Shown here piece after piece: positions 20,040-31,739 of a stretch of 64,000 nucleotides of DNA. This stretch comes from Zeugodacus cucurbitae (taxonomy: Eukaryota > Arthropoda > Insecta > Diptera > Tephritidae). The notes under the pieces were generated by a model, which saw nothing but the letters and a program-made list of their open reading frames with translations, searched no databases and was not told the origin of the DNA. The stretch lies in assembly GCF_028554725.1 (NCBI RefSeq), contig NC_071672.1, forward strand, positions 3,762,501 to 3,826,500, given 5' to 3'. Both the position numbers and the translations under genes were made by a program. The number at the start of each line of letters is the position of its first letter. Within the stretch, counting starts at the first letter, position 1.

Positions 20040-21006
20040 TTGGAGTTTCTGCACGCCGCTTGATAAAGGGGAAATCTCCAACTTCCAATACGGTGACCTG
20101 TATCCTTTTGTCCCTTGCTTTTGCATGCTGCACATGATGGCGATTTGTCACATTCTTTTGCGAAGTGCCCCTTTTCACCACACTTCGCACAACTTTGGCT
20201 TCTGTCATCTTCACTGGTACACGCCCTCGCCAGATGCCCATATTCTAGGCACCTGAAACACTTTTTTAGATTTGGCTTTTCCCTTATTCTACAGACCACC
20301 CATCCAATTTTAATCTTGTGAGCGTCAATAAGTCGTTTTGCGTCCGTTGCTGGTAGGCTAATTACCGCCGTCTGCGTGCCCGCATATGCCTTCCTGATGT
20401 TTTTGATCGCCTTTTCCTCGAAGGAGCTCAACTCCTTAATTTCCGATCTAATTGCCACAACTATGTCATCCTTAGTGGTTACTTCGTCTATTATTCCACC
20501 GCTATCTCATGGGTTAAAGCTCTTATCAGCGCCTGGTCTCCTAGTACCTTGCATATCTCGTTTTGATATCGGCCCGTATTCAACATCTGCGTCTTCTTCA
20601 TTTCCAGCAGAATCGCGCCTTTTGCCGTCTTCCTGATCCTGGAGACATTCTCCCCGAGCTCTCGCAGGGTATCTTCCTTTTTGACAGCTTTGAGTATATC
20701 GCTATATGACATGTTTCCAGCTCGTGCGATAACTATTGCATCCGGTCTCGGACGTGGGTCATAGGATGCCTTCTTGGTCTGTATTTTGCGCTTGACCTGC
20801 GTCCATCCATTTTCCTTTTCCGTGCATTTCTTCCCATTTACGGGGGAGTTGTCTTCCTTTTTTTTGCTCCCCTTGCCCATCTTTAGCACTTCCCCTTGAC
20901 TTGCTTTTTTCTTAGGCGGCGTCCTTCGAGTCTGCGGCTCCTCCTCGCGGGGTCTCTTCGGCGTAAAATCCACCGATGTGAGTCTAAGAGGGACATTCCG
21001 CTTATT
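20036..21006 (-). pseudogene. W1 ORF1 (nucleocapsid-like), frameshifted and 5'-truncated
   Basis: Two open pieces. The C-terminal one (20036-20458) has CFRCLEYGHLARAC, CAKCGEKGHFAKEC and CAACKSKGQKDTGH, three zinc knuckles; the last Cys of the third is Phe here (WRFPLY; W3 has KKCPVY). The N-terminal piece (20491 to about 21003) has KRPREEEPQTRRTPPKKK, KENGWTQVKRKIQTKK and YSDILKAVKKEDTLRELGE. A one-base loss near 20497 (after EIAVE) separates them; W2 has the same loss. The first ~140 codons are gone: the frame runs into R1 ORF1 codons (ELASKYEALLMTVVTKN). Confidence 0.87.
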
Positions 21007-21517
21007 CTTGGTTACTACCGTCATCAGGAGCGCCTCGTACTTCGAGGCAAGCTCCATCAGCCCCTTCGCGGTAGTGACCTCAAAGTCTTTATGGCAGCAA
21101 CATGGCTGATAGCGCCTCCCCCAACCACAGCCCCATTATCTCCACCCTGACGTTTCCCTCCCTCCTTCCCCGAGCTGACTTTCGTCGATCCCTCCTTCGC
21201 GACGCTCTTTTTTGCGACACCGTTTTTCACGACGCCCTTATCCGCGACACCCTTATCCGCAACGCCCTTCCCAGTGCCGCTGTTACCGCCGCTCTCGGCC
21301 GGCTTAGAAGCACCCGAAAGTGCGGGGTGAGCAACCGCTTTTTCAGCGGTGCCACCTATTCCGCTACCGCTCTCACTCCCACCATCCTCCGATTTCATCA
21401 ACAGAGGCGACACCCAGGCACCCTTTGGGCACAACTGTACGAGCAGACCCGAAACAAGTTCAACTGAACGCCAGGCGCTCAGCACAGCACTCACTGGTAG
21501 GCAATCCAGCCAGCAGG
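21007..21517 (-). mobile_element. R1: R1 ORF1 fragment (duplicate of the R1-C 5' part)
   Basis: This repeats 16227-16780 nearly base for base, at offset 4737 over most of its length, with one extra 43-bp deletion near 21091 (cctcaaagtcttt joined to atggcagc). It encodes the same low-complexity ORF1 piece (GVADKGVADKGV and onwards). It lies between W1 and W2, and so marks the second copy of the tandem duplication rather than an independent R1 insertion. Confidence 0.88.
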
Positions 21518-21785
21518 AATACCTACAACACGTTTCCGAAGGGGGAATCTTCAAAAGATACTGGTAATGTATGTTACCAGTATGCACGATTCATACTGTC
21601 TGCTAAAGATACACCTCATTCGGGACCACGCCCAACTATGTTGGACTTGCGAAACAGTATGCCTGCGTACTAAACCCTGAACTTCGGCTCCTATAGCTTA
21701 TAATTGGACCTGCGGGACCGCCGTTAAGCACTACTTCGCAGGACCAAGCTGGGCCACTATGCCACTTCAGATACTCCCCGCAGGG

Positions 21786-23933
21786 TTATTCACTTTGTAT
21801 TATACTTATGCGCTGTCGTTCTTTAATCCTAAGTTCTTGGATCGCTATAGCGGTCCACTCCTTCATTTTAGCCCACACCAGCTGCGATTGCAACATGTGA
21901 CTCACTATATTATCAGGCGTCATTACTTCATTAATTATCTGCTCTATCGAGGTTCTCTCCTTTACATATCTCGAGCAGGAGAAAAATATATGTTCTGCAT
22001 TTTCTTCTGCACTTCTGCAGAAGGAACATTCAATATTGTCGTCGTGGCCGAACCTGTGGAGGTACTGCCTGAAACAGCCATGCCCAGACAGGAACTGGGT
22101 CAGATAGAAGTCTGTCTCTCCATGTAGCCTACCAATCCAGGTTGATACGTTCTTAATGAGTCTATAGGTCCATCTTCCTTTTTCTGCCGCATCCCATTGC
22201 GCTTGCCACTCGTTAAGTCTCACCTGTCTCTCCTCCTTGCGCTCATCGTCCGTTAGGCGCCTATTCACAAGTTTTGTCTTTCGATAGACTCTGCTAAGCT
22301 CCGAAGCCATTATATCCGGTGGCATAAGGCCAGCTATGATACCAACAGCTTCGTGTGACAACGTTCTAAACGCGCAGGCAACTCTAATGGCGCTTAGTCT
22401 AGAAACTGTCTTTGCCTTGTTGGCACATGTTTTTTGATGTAAAGCCATCCCCCATATAGGAGCCGCGTACATCAGTACTGATTGGCAAACTTTAGCTAGT
22501 AGAGTTCTCCTACTATGGCTGGGTCCGCCAATGTTGGCCATGATTCTCGATAGGGCCGCTGTCACTTTAGCTGCTTTGCCACATGCTTTCTCGATGTGTG
22601 CCTTGAAATTCAGCCTCGCATCGATCATAACGCCGAGATACCTCAGTGCATTTTGTGTTACAACATTGTACCCATCAATATTTAGGGTGACCGTTTCCAG
22701 TTTTTTCCTGCTCGTGATAAGAACAGCTTCAGTCTTTTCCCCAGCAAGCTGTAGTTTAGTTCTGGTGAGCCAATCTTTGATTTTTGCAGTGGTCTCATTG
22801 CAAACGCTTTGAATGTGGAAAAGTTCCTTCGCAACGATCGTCACGGCGATGTCGTCCGCATAGCCAATTATTTGGGCGCCTTTTGGCAGGGGTAGGCGTA
22901 ACACACCATCATACAACACATTCCATAATAACGGACCCAATACTGAGCCTTGCGGTACTCCACCTGTCACCACGTACTTTTTTGGACCTACATCGGTATC
23001 GTACAATAGCAGCCTATCAGACAGATATCTACTAATTATTCGCAGTAGATACATCGGTGTATTTCTCGCCTCCAGTGCGCTTATAATGTTCGGCCAGTAT
23101 GCCGAGTTGAAAGCATTTTTTACGTCAAGTGTGACAACCGCACAATATTCTTTCTCACCGAACATCCATCTGGTGCCCGATATGGCTTTGGCCGCAATAT
23201 CAGTCACTTTTCCTACAGCGTCTATGGTGGACCGACGTCTTCTGAAGCCGAATTGGTTATCAGATAGACCAGATGGCTCATCTTCTAGGTGGCGTTCCAG
23301 ACGTGCGCAGATCAACCTCTCCAGTATTTTACCCATGGTGTCGATCATGCAAAGTGGTCGATACGCACTCGGCTCACCTGCCGGTTTATTCGGCTTCTGT
23401 AGTAGGACTAAGCGCTGTTTTTTCCACACTTTTGGAAAAACTCCTTCGTTTAAGCACCGCGTATAAAGCTCGGTGAACACACTTTTGTTTTGATTGATGG
23501 CTATTTTGAGTGCCTTGTTCGGGATGCCATCAAGTCCAGACGCCTTTGCGTTGCCGAATCTCTCCGCCACCTCGATAATTTCTTTCTCATCGATTATCAT
23601 GGCTTCCACAACTGCGGGTAACCTTCTACGCGGTATTATTTCATAGTCGTTTTGCAGAACACTGGGGGGAATATAGCAACTGTATAAGTATATTCCACCA
23701 ACTTTCGCACGTGTGTAGAAGGATTTCCCTTGGAGCGGCTTGTCTTGAAAGGCATTGTCCCCACAGACCCATATGGCAGCTTTCCTCTCTTAGTCCGAAA
23801 TCCAGGTACCAGCACTTCTGTCCTTATACTGTTCACATATTAATGCCACATCTGCCTTTTTCTCATATAGTGTCTGAGTCAATAGTTCTTGGGCCGCTTC
23901 ACAGTGATTAAGGTTGATTTGTACAATTCTCAT
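21786..23933 (-). pseudogene. W2 ORF2, internally deleted
   Basis: The C-terminal 607 codons (21786-23609) are open. They hold RT motifs TLDVKNAFNSA, GGVPQGSVLGPLLWN and IIGYADDIAV and the terminal CSFCRSAEENAEH motif. Upstream, only the first part of the endonuclease is left (23636-23933: RIVQINLNHCEA, ALICEQY, LYSCYIPPS), with an early stop (ISD then TAA at about 23790; W1 has ISDKERK). The GDFNAW and SDHH parts were lost in the 843-bp deletion. It can still encode an RT-like fragment if an internal ATG is used, but not an integration-competent protein. Confidence 0.88.
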
Positions 23934-25338
23934 TTGGAGTTTCTGCACGCCGCTTGATAAAGGGGAAATCTCCAACTTCCAATACGGTGACCTGTATCCT
24001 TTTGTCCCTTGCTTTTGCATGCTGCACATGATGGCGATTTGTCACATTCTTTTGCGAAGTGCCCCTTTTCACCACACCTCGCACAACTTTGGCTTCTGTC
24101 ATCTTCACTGGTACACGCCCTCGCCAGATGCCCATATTCTAGGCACCTGAAACACTTTTTTAGATTTGGCTTTTCCCTTATTCTACAGACCACCCATCCA
24201 ATTTTAATCTTGTGAGCGTCAATAAGTCGTTTTGCGTCCGTTGCTGGTAGGCTAATTACCGCCGTCTGCGTGCCCGCATATGCCTTCCTGATGTTTTTGA
24301 TCGCCTTTTCCTCGAAGGAGCTCAACTCCTTAATTTCCGATCTAATTGCCACAACTATGTCATCCTTAGTGGTTACTTCGTCTATTATTCCACCGCTATC
24401 TCATGGGTTAAAGCTCTTATCAGCGCCTGGTCTCCTAGTACCTTGCATATCTCGTTTTGATATCGGCGCGTATTCAACATCTGCGTCTTCTTCATTTCCA
24501 GCAAAATCGCGCCTTTTGTCGTCTTCCTGATCCTGGAGACATTCTCCCCGAGCTCTCGCAGGGTATCTTCCTTTTTGACAGCTTTGAGTATATCGCTATA
24601 TGACATGTTTCCAGCTCGTGCGATAATTATTGCATCCGGTCTCGGACGTGGGGCATAGGATGCCTTCTTGGTCTGTATTTTGCGCTTGACCTGCGTCCAT
24701 CCATTTTCCTTTTCCGTGCATTTCTTCCCATTTACGGGGGAGTTGTCTTCCTTTTTTTTGCTCCCCTTGCTCATCTTTAGCACTTCCCCTTGACTTGCTT
24801 TTTTCTTAGGCGGCGTCCTTCGAGTCTGCGGCTCCTCCTCGCGGGGTCTCTTCGGCGTAAAATCCACCGATGTGAGTCTAAGAGGGACATTCCGCTTATT
24901 CTCTATGGATTTGTTAAGCTCCCTTTGAGCGCGTGCGTGTAGTTTCGTCACGGAGCTAAGTAGGCCACGGATTTGGTCGTTGATCGATCGTTGTGGCAGG
25001 CGCATTGCTTCTGTCAACTTCCTAATGGTTTCCCCTAATTCTGACATGACGTCATTACCGGTTTGCGTCGATTCTGTTGTAGGCGTGCTATCTTGTAGTG
25101 CAGGTGGCGAAGATCTCGCTCTCGCAGGCTTTTCCACCGAAAGCACTTTTATAGGCGATCGCACAAGTCTTGAGGCACGTTTAAAGGGGTCAGCTTCAGT
25201 GCTAACTCCACTAGTGCTAGTCGTTCTACTGGTCAGATCCACTTCTGACATCTTGTTACCACCACTTTTACTCTGAGTGCCACTACTCGTTATACCGTAT
25301 ATATTGCTGCTGCTGTTTGTTCTCAATTCATTCTCCAT
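23930..25338 (-). pseudogene. W2 ORF1, full length but frameshifted
   Basis: It starts with MENELRTNSSSNIYGI at 25338 and runs 317 codons to 24385. The remainder, including the zinc knuckles (CFRCLEYGHLARAC, CARCGEKGHFAKEC, CAACKSKGQKDTGH), is in another frame (23930-24352). The N-terminal third is Ser/Thr-rich; the middle is basic (KRPREEEPQTRRTPPKKK). The one-base slip near 24391 is shared with W1, so it predates their duplication. The stop overlaps the ORF2 start as ATGA. Confidence 0.87.
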
Positions 25339-26285
25339 ACTTCGTGTTTTATTCAGCGCATCGTGTGTAGGGGGCGGGCCGAAATAACAGGAACGGGTAT
25401 ACCCTCGGAGACACTGCTCCTACCCCAGTTCCCTGAGGCCTGTTCTACGCTTTACCAGTCAAGGAAAACACGGACGGACCGGCGCTCGCCCGGAGCAACG
25501 CAGGCTACTACCCCTGCGTCCAGTACACACTCCCTGACCAAGGACCGAAGTGGCTGTTTACTGATACACTGCGCGGCTAACACCTCGGCAGAGCAAGCTC
25601 ACATCACCCTTTTATTCTCACCAGCGGAGACGTCGCTGTCAAGATTTCCAGGGACTCCCAGTGCGCCGCGCAGTGTACCGGTCAGATTGTTAAATCAGCC
25701 GCACCTAACATGGTGAACAGACGCTGACCAGGAAGCCGCCCATTATGGGTCCGTCGCGCCTGGGTTTTTGTACTACTCAACATGCATATGCATGTTGAGG
25801 TTTTGAGGTGGACACCTATTTCTGAGAGGCGGTGTCGGTTCGCCACTGTCACAGGAACATCTTCGGTTTGCTGACTTTTAATCGCTTCCTCCGCTCCTGT
25901 CGCTCATCGTCGGGGATTGCTTATTCGCTTAAACTTATTTCGCAACTAACCTGCTACTACAGGCCGTCCGGCTATCCGCGACCTGCCGACCTCCCCGGTC
26001 GCTTTGAGCTCAGCTATGGTATACGTCCCACCGGGAATACGTCCCACCGGGACACGGTAAACCACTGAAACTGTGCGACAGCCCACCAACAACAAACGTG
26101 TGAATACCCACGCTACCTCTAAAAACAACAATGCTGTACTTACCAGTACACACCGTACAGTCAACCGCGACTGTACAAAAACACTCGCCCGTACCGAAAC
26201 CCGTTACCAAGAAAATCACGATGCGCACGGAAAAGCACAGCGGATCAAATCAATGCGATGATCAGCGCCCCGAAAATGCTACGCA

Positions 26286-26645
26286 TTATTCGGTACCAAT
26301 TGGCGTGTGGAATGGACACACTAACCACCTTGGTGGGGTTCGAGGCCTATCTAAAACCTCTGCCGTACTGTGGGTCCGGCACCCGGTTGCAATGCAACTC
26401 CACATTGAGTGACCGAAGTCACTCTCCCCGCATTTGGGTATTGAACCACAACCACCACGATACTCCCCGAGGGGCCAGTCCGCATGAGCAGGTTGGAGCG
26501 AACTCCAAGGGCTCCTGCTCCCCGTGGTACCGGAATTAAGTCTCCGGTCAGACCTCGTAGCCGAAACTAATACCAGTTGAGCTTCCATACAGCTCTGGAC
26601 TGGTGACCATGGATTGAATCCCATTCTCTCAACCAATTCATACAC
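26286..26645 (-). other. Open frame of 119 codons in the R1-D 3' UTR
   Basis: A sense-strand frame starting MYELVERMGFNPWSPV and ending CPFHTPIGTE. The same frame is open in copies F (5358-5720, 120 codons), E (415-717, 100 codons) and B (50302-50580, 92 codons), and is frameshifted in A. The amino-acid differences are frequent and not obviously conservative, so shared nucleotide constraint on the 3' UTR is as likely as coding. I do not assign a function. Confidence 0.35.
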
Positions 26646-26660
26646 CTTTCACACCAGAAG

Positions 26661-29600
26661 CTAACCCCGGTCTTCAGCCAATTGTCTTCGCCGCCTGAAC
26701 AACACACGCGCAAATCTTTCAAACGACCCTAACTGTTCGGCATTCCGACTAGTGGAGATCACACCACTAACATCTAACCGTCCATCAGTCCAACTAATCC
26801 CCATACCCCCAAGGTCCCTAATGTCTGAGTACATCGGGCATTCCGCTATAACATGCTCCCAATTCTCAACACATGCCCCACACATACACTCTGGACTATC
26901 TGCAAGGTGCCTCTTATGCAAGAATGCATTAAGAGGCCCATGCCCCGTAAGCAGGAAACCCAGACTTAGACAAAATCTGAAGTCTGGGTTTCTTTCTACA
27001 TACCTAACGTCCCGGATGTACTCATAAGTCACCCGACCATTGAGACTACTGTCCCAACGGTCTTGCCACCTACACCTGACCCTATCATCTAGAAGCCTCT
27101 TGCTCCCTAGATATCCCTCCCTCTCCACATCATCATCGGAAATCAAATCATTCCGCAGCAATGACACACTCAGACCCCTTCTTAACCTGAATGATACAGC
27201 ACGCTGTATGACAACCAGGTCAAGAGGGGGCGCACCTAGTAACACCTGCAACGCATCCGTAGAAATAGTGCGACATACAGGCAGACAGGCGAGCATCATG
27301 CAACGCTGGACGGAGAGGAGCCTTCGGCGACCGAAGACCGTCGTGGTAGTTCGCCACCATACAGCAGCTCCATAAGTGGCACAGGCCACAAACAAGCCGC
27401 GGTATATGGTGCGAACAGCACGACGTCCGAGGCCCAATCACTCCGTAAAACGCGCATAACCTTACCTACGACCGCCTGCAGTCGCACCTTCACACTCACC
27501 AAGTGTGGAGTAAAACACATTCTTTCACTCATGGTCAACCCCAGGTACTTGACTTGCGTCACATACCTGATGCCGACCCCAATCACTCGGACAACCGGTG
27601 GACGCCCCGGTGACAGTCTGCCTTTTAAAAGCATTGTCACCGTTTTGTCCATCGAGATGTCTACACCCACACTTATCACCCGATTGTGGACAATTTCTAA
27701 AAATTGTCCTCCCACCCGATCCAACTCACGCCTTGAGCGACCTTCAACAAGGAGAAGAAGGTCGTCCGCATACGCACAACACTTACAGAGTGGTTCGAGC
27801 TGCCCAAGCAGAGAGTCCATCATGAGGTTCCATATATATGGACCACATATGGATCCCTGCGGACAGCCACGAGCCACTCCAATCTCCACACTCCCATTCA
27901 TTCCAACGATGGAGGCTTCTAACCGTTCTATCACTCGATCCCAGATCAGATAATCGAATGCCCCCTTGAAGTCAACAAATATGCCTAGGACATACTTGTT
28001 GACATTCTCCCTAACAACATTCTGCACATACATCCACGCATCTTCCACACTGCGTCCTTTCCTGAACCCATACTGCCTATCCGACCACATACCCCGCGTT
28101 AGCTCCTGAAGTCGTTCCACCATAACCCTCTCCAGTACTTTTCCAAGCACCGGAAGAAGGCTGATGCCCCGATAAGAACGAGGATCACTCCTGATCTTAT
28201 CAGGGGACTTCAGGAGAGGGACGACCCTGGCACTTTTCCACTCACGTGGAAAATATCCCTCCCACACGCATTTGTTATAAATGGCCTCCAAGTATTCCGG
28301 AATGAACTTCCACAAGCTTTTGCACATCTCTCCGTTCAAACCATCAAAACCTGGGGACCGTTTAGACCTAACCAGGCCAAAGGCGTATCCCAACTCCTCA
28401 TCTTCTAGTGGAGGAACAGGTACCTCTTGTGCTTGAGGTGCCTGAACCTCAGCCTTGGGAAAGAACGCTCTTAACAGAACCTCCGCACACTCTCTCCACG
28501 TTGATAACACAGAGTCTCCACCGCGGAGAGAGGTGATATCCTCCCTCTTACGACCCCTGCAGATCCTGTAGACCTGCCCCCAGGGGTCGTCCCTATTCTC
28601 CCCAACAAAGCTCCTCCATTCCTCTTCTTTTATTTTCACAAGCATATCCTTATACTCTCTAACCGCACAACTAAAATCATATCTGATCTGGGATAACCTA
28701 TCCGAATTGGACCGCCGAGCACGCTGAAACTTTCGTCTCAACCGCCGGACAGTCCTCCTCTTCAAGGTTAACTCATTCGTCCACCACTTAAATTTCCTAA
28801 TCCTAGAACTTTGATATTTCCTGAAAACCCTATCATTAACACACCAGACCAACTCATACAGCCGAGCAATTTGCTCGTCCACCCCCAATTCCTCAAACTC
28901 ACTAAGCGGTATTTCCAATACCGCTTCCCTTACATTCTGTCCATATTGGTTCCAGTCAGTACCAGAGGTACGCCATCGCCGCAATGGACCCACGTACGCC
29001 GAGGGTGGGGATTTCGGAGAAACCATAATTTGTATCAAATTATGGTCACTCAATCCCCACCCTCCCCTAATCTCCCAACTGACGTCAAACGCTCTCCTTG
29101 CTGCCTCATTCATTAACGTTACGTCAATATCACTCATGCCCCTAGGCCCCTCAAACGTAAACCATTCACTCGGCTCATTCAAAATGTGGAGGCTCTTAGC
29201 CACCACCCATTCACTCAATACCTCGCCTCGGATGTGGCTTTGATATCCAGACGAATGTCTGGATACCTTACTAAACCACATCGAGGACGAGGCATTTGCA
29301 TCCAACCCCAGGATAAATGGGCTACTACTCCCCAGTAGTAGTAGCTTATCCATGTAGCCCAGGGAGGGCTCTAGGGGCTCGCTAAATTTGCAATACAAAC
29401 TAGCGACAATCATTCTACCGAACTCCCCCTCTACTGAAACACACACCACCTGTTGCGACGAATCCAACACTACGCAATCGTAGCTTGGATCCGTCACAAC
29501 AATTGCGGCATTACCCCCAAGGTCCGTAAAGACCCTGAAAACCCCAGGAAGACCCCGAACCACACCATTGGTGGTGTAGGGCTCCAGGAGTAAGGCAATG

Positions 29601-29686
29601 CCGCACCCACCCTCAAGCATACAACCCCCCAACTCACACATCACGGCATACGATCCCTGACAATTTAGCTGAAAGATACCCCCCAT
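26661..29686 (-). pseudogene. R1-D ORF2 (endonuclease-RT), two lesions
   Basis: The most complete R1 ORF2 here. Endonuclease: IALLLEPY (the usual E of LQEPY is kept), LGLDANASSSMW and GLSDHNLIQI. Linker: RRLRRKFQRARRSNSDRLSQ. RT: SKRSPGFDGLN, FRKGRSVEDAW, FVDFKGAFDYLIWD (motif A), GCPQGSICGPYIWN (B) and CAYADDLLLL (C). C-terminus: CMCGACVENWEHVIAEC. Between A and B the ELGCPEISLW-to-FSDRK segment is missing (DRVIERLE joined to ASIVGMNG). One C is lost near 27433 (cccaatc against ccccaatc in copy C), moving the last 258 codons to another frame. An ATG overlapping the ORF1 TGA (TGATG) sets the start. Confidence 0.9.
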
Positions 29687-31139
29687 CAGTGTCTGGCGAG
29701 GGCGCGCTCAACAACGCCACAGTATATGGGGCAGACAGCGGACATCATAAGATGCCCAGCTGGCCTACCCTTAAATGCACAGTTACGACAATGGGGTGCA
29801 TTGACGCAACCGGCAGCTCTGTGGCCTTCCTGATCGCACCTCCTACAGACATCTGATTTGGCCCTACACTCAGCCACTCTATGGTCAAAACCCATACACC
29901 GGAAGCAGCCAGCAACAGGGGTATCCGGTCGAACCTTGAAGGAAAACCACTTTATGTAGCACCTTCCCGCTTCCAAGACATTGATTTGTCCGAAACCTCA
30001 AGGACAACGTTGGTGCTACCATCAGCGGCCACCTTCCAGGGCCGACTGACCATCCGCATATCCGACTTTCGTGCCTGAGGGCTGACGTCCTGGAGGTTCA
30101 ACCGAAAGAGCTCCTCCATGAAGTCATCATGGGAGATTTCGGTGTGAACCCCCTGAACCACAACCCGCGGACCCAACTTCCGGTTCACAGTCACATCCAA
30201 TCCCACCTCCCCGAATTTGGCATTATTCCCCACCTTTTCCCTCTCTTAAACAGAGGGGGTGCGAATAACCACCCCACCACCCTTAATCGGCTTCACCTCG
30301 TGCACTCGCACTCCGAGGGAAGGTCCCACCTCTTTCACCACCTTTTTGATGACTTCCTTAGAGGAAGTCGTCAGGGCCTTGCTGCGCACAACCACCGACC
30401 ACGTCTCCACGGGCTTCGGCAATGCCGGAGCAATCGCCTCCAACACAGGTGCTGGAGGCGCACGCACCGACTCAGCCGGAGCCAACCCCACAACCGACCT
30501 CTTCGGTTGGGCAATATATCCCCCACAACCCCCCCTTAGAGCGTCAACCTGACCGCAAGGATGGGAATTCTCGGTTACTACCGTCATCAGAAGCGCCTCG
30601 TACTTCGAGGCAAGCTCCATCAGCCCCTTCGCGGTAGTGACCTCAAAGTCCTTCACCCCAAACACCAAGGCATTTAATTCAGCCGTCACTGCCTTCATGG
30701 CAGCGACATGGCTGATAGCGCCTCCCCCAACCACACCCCCATTAACTCCACCCTCACGTTTCCCTCCCTCCTTCCCCGAGCTGACTTTCGTCGATCCCTC
30801 CTTCGCGACGCCCTTATCAGCGACGCCATTATCCGCGACGCCCTTCCCAGTGCCGCTGTTACCGCCGCTCTCGGCCGGCTTAGCAGCACCCGAAACTGCG
30901 GGGTGAGCAACCGCTTTTTCAGAGGTGCCACCTATTCCGCTACCGCTCTCACTCCCACTGTTCTCCGATTTAACCATCAGAGGCGACCCCAAACGCGCCC
31001 TCCTCCGCGGCGGAGACCTCACCGGTGGCCTCACCTCCTCATCACCCGACGACGTTGCCACCATCACTGTTATGGGGCCCGACCCGTCGCTTTCAGCGAA
31101 GGACTTAACCCTCCTCCTCCGTGGTGGAGCCATTCCCAC
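29686..31139 (-). pseudogene. R1-D ORF1 (nucleocapsid-like), stop and frameshift
   Basis: Begins MGMAPPRRRRVKSF and runs 297 codons to a nonsense codon at 30246 (TCTGTTTAAGAG; copy B has TTA). The same frame resumes (VGNNAKFGEVGLDV) until a 7-bp deletion near 29980 shifts it. The C-terminal 96 codons carry CFRCMGFDHRVAEC, CRRCDQEGHRAAGC and CRNCAFKGRPAGH. The N-terminal half has the low-complexity Gly/Ala/Lys region and the alpha-helical MKAVTAELNALVFG segment. Family role: RNA binding and particle formation. Confidence 0.88.
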
Positions 31140-31739
31140 CTTCGGCCTACCCCCAGGCAGGCTGTTACGCCGGCGAACACTGGCGCAGAAGCTACCTGCT
31201 CAGGTAAAACCCGAAACAGCTGCTCTCCAGGCGCGTGTAACTGAACGCACTGAAGACGCTGACTCACACGTATACTCGCTCTGTAGCAGTCACCACCCAA
31301 GCAGTCGGTTAATGCGCTCTCGCGAGGGCACAGCCCACAACCCAGCCAAAGGTCTGGAAAGGCTACTCAAAAAGACCGCCGGACAGAACAAAGTCCCCGT
31401 AACGGCTCCAAGCCAACCGATGTGGAGCTGAACCAAATCGCACTGTAGGTCAAAGGTTAACAGCTACGAACGCAGTCTAAACAAAAATCAGCACCTTCAA
31501 CACTCGGACAGACACCGGCACCCTTTGAGCAAAACCTGCCCAATCCCCCCGGAAACAAATGGCAACTCAGTACCAGACACTCGACACAACACTCACTGGC
31601 AGAAAAACCAAAAAGCAGAAAAACAACAAACACAGAAAACACTGAGACTCTATGAGAGTCAGCACCCACGCTAACAATGTGGGTAAACCACGTAAACCCC
31701 AAAAGATACTACCTAACACGCGCCTACACACACAAAACT

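Larger units (their letters stand above)
16781..21006 (-). mobile_element. R1-clade element 'W', copy W1 (intact ORF2, 5'-truncated)
   Basis: A second R1-clade family, distinct from R1 proper. It has ORF1 with zinc knuckles, an ORF2 whose start overlaps the ORF1 stop as ATGA, and a 3' UTR of about 250 bp with a conserved hairpin at 16969-17008. No poly(A) is visible at the 3' border, which is approximate. The 5' side ends at 21004-21008, where W ORF1 meets R1 ORF1 sequence through a 5-bp shared attct. This is a rearrangement junction, not an element terminus. It is nearly identical to W2, with a 4737-bp offset. Confidence 0.87.
21518..26232 (-). mobile_element. Element W, copy W2 (5' end retained, endonuclease deleted)
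   Basis: Nearly identical to W1 from 21518 to 24899, then extending further 5' into the rest of ORF1 and a long GC-rich 5' UTR (about 25339-26232). An 843-bp internal deletion (junction at 23633-23636, ctacgcg to gtattattt) removes the second half of the endonuclease and the start of the RT linker. The 5' border is where R1-D 3' UTR (aaaagcacagcggatc) begins at 26233; the last ~60 bp of R1-D are missing there. Near 26020-26056 there is a short direct repeat, acgtcccaccggga. Confidence 0.85.

Noticed and set aside
25780..26232. Independent mobile element in the GC-rich block upstream of W2 ORF1
   Set aside because: No coding or terminal features; most simply the W 5' UTR ending where R1-D begins, though its true 5' end is unproven.
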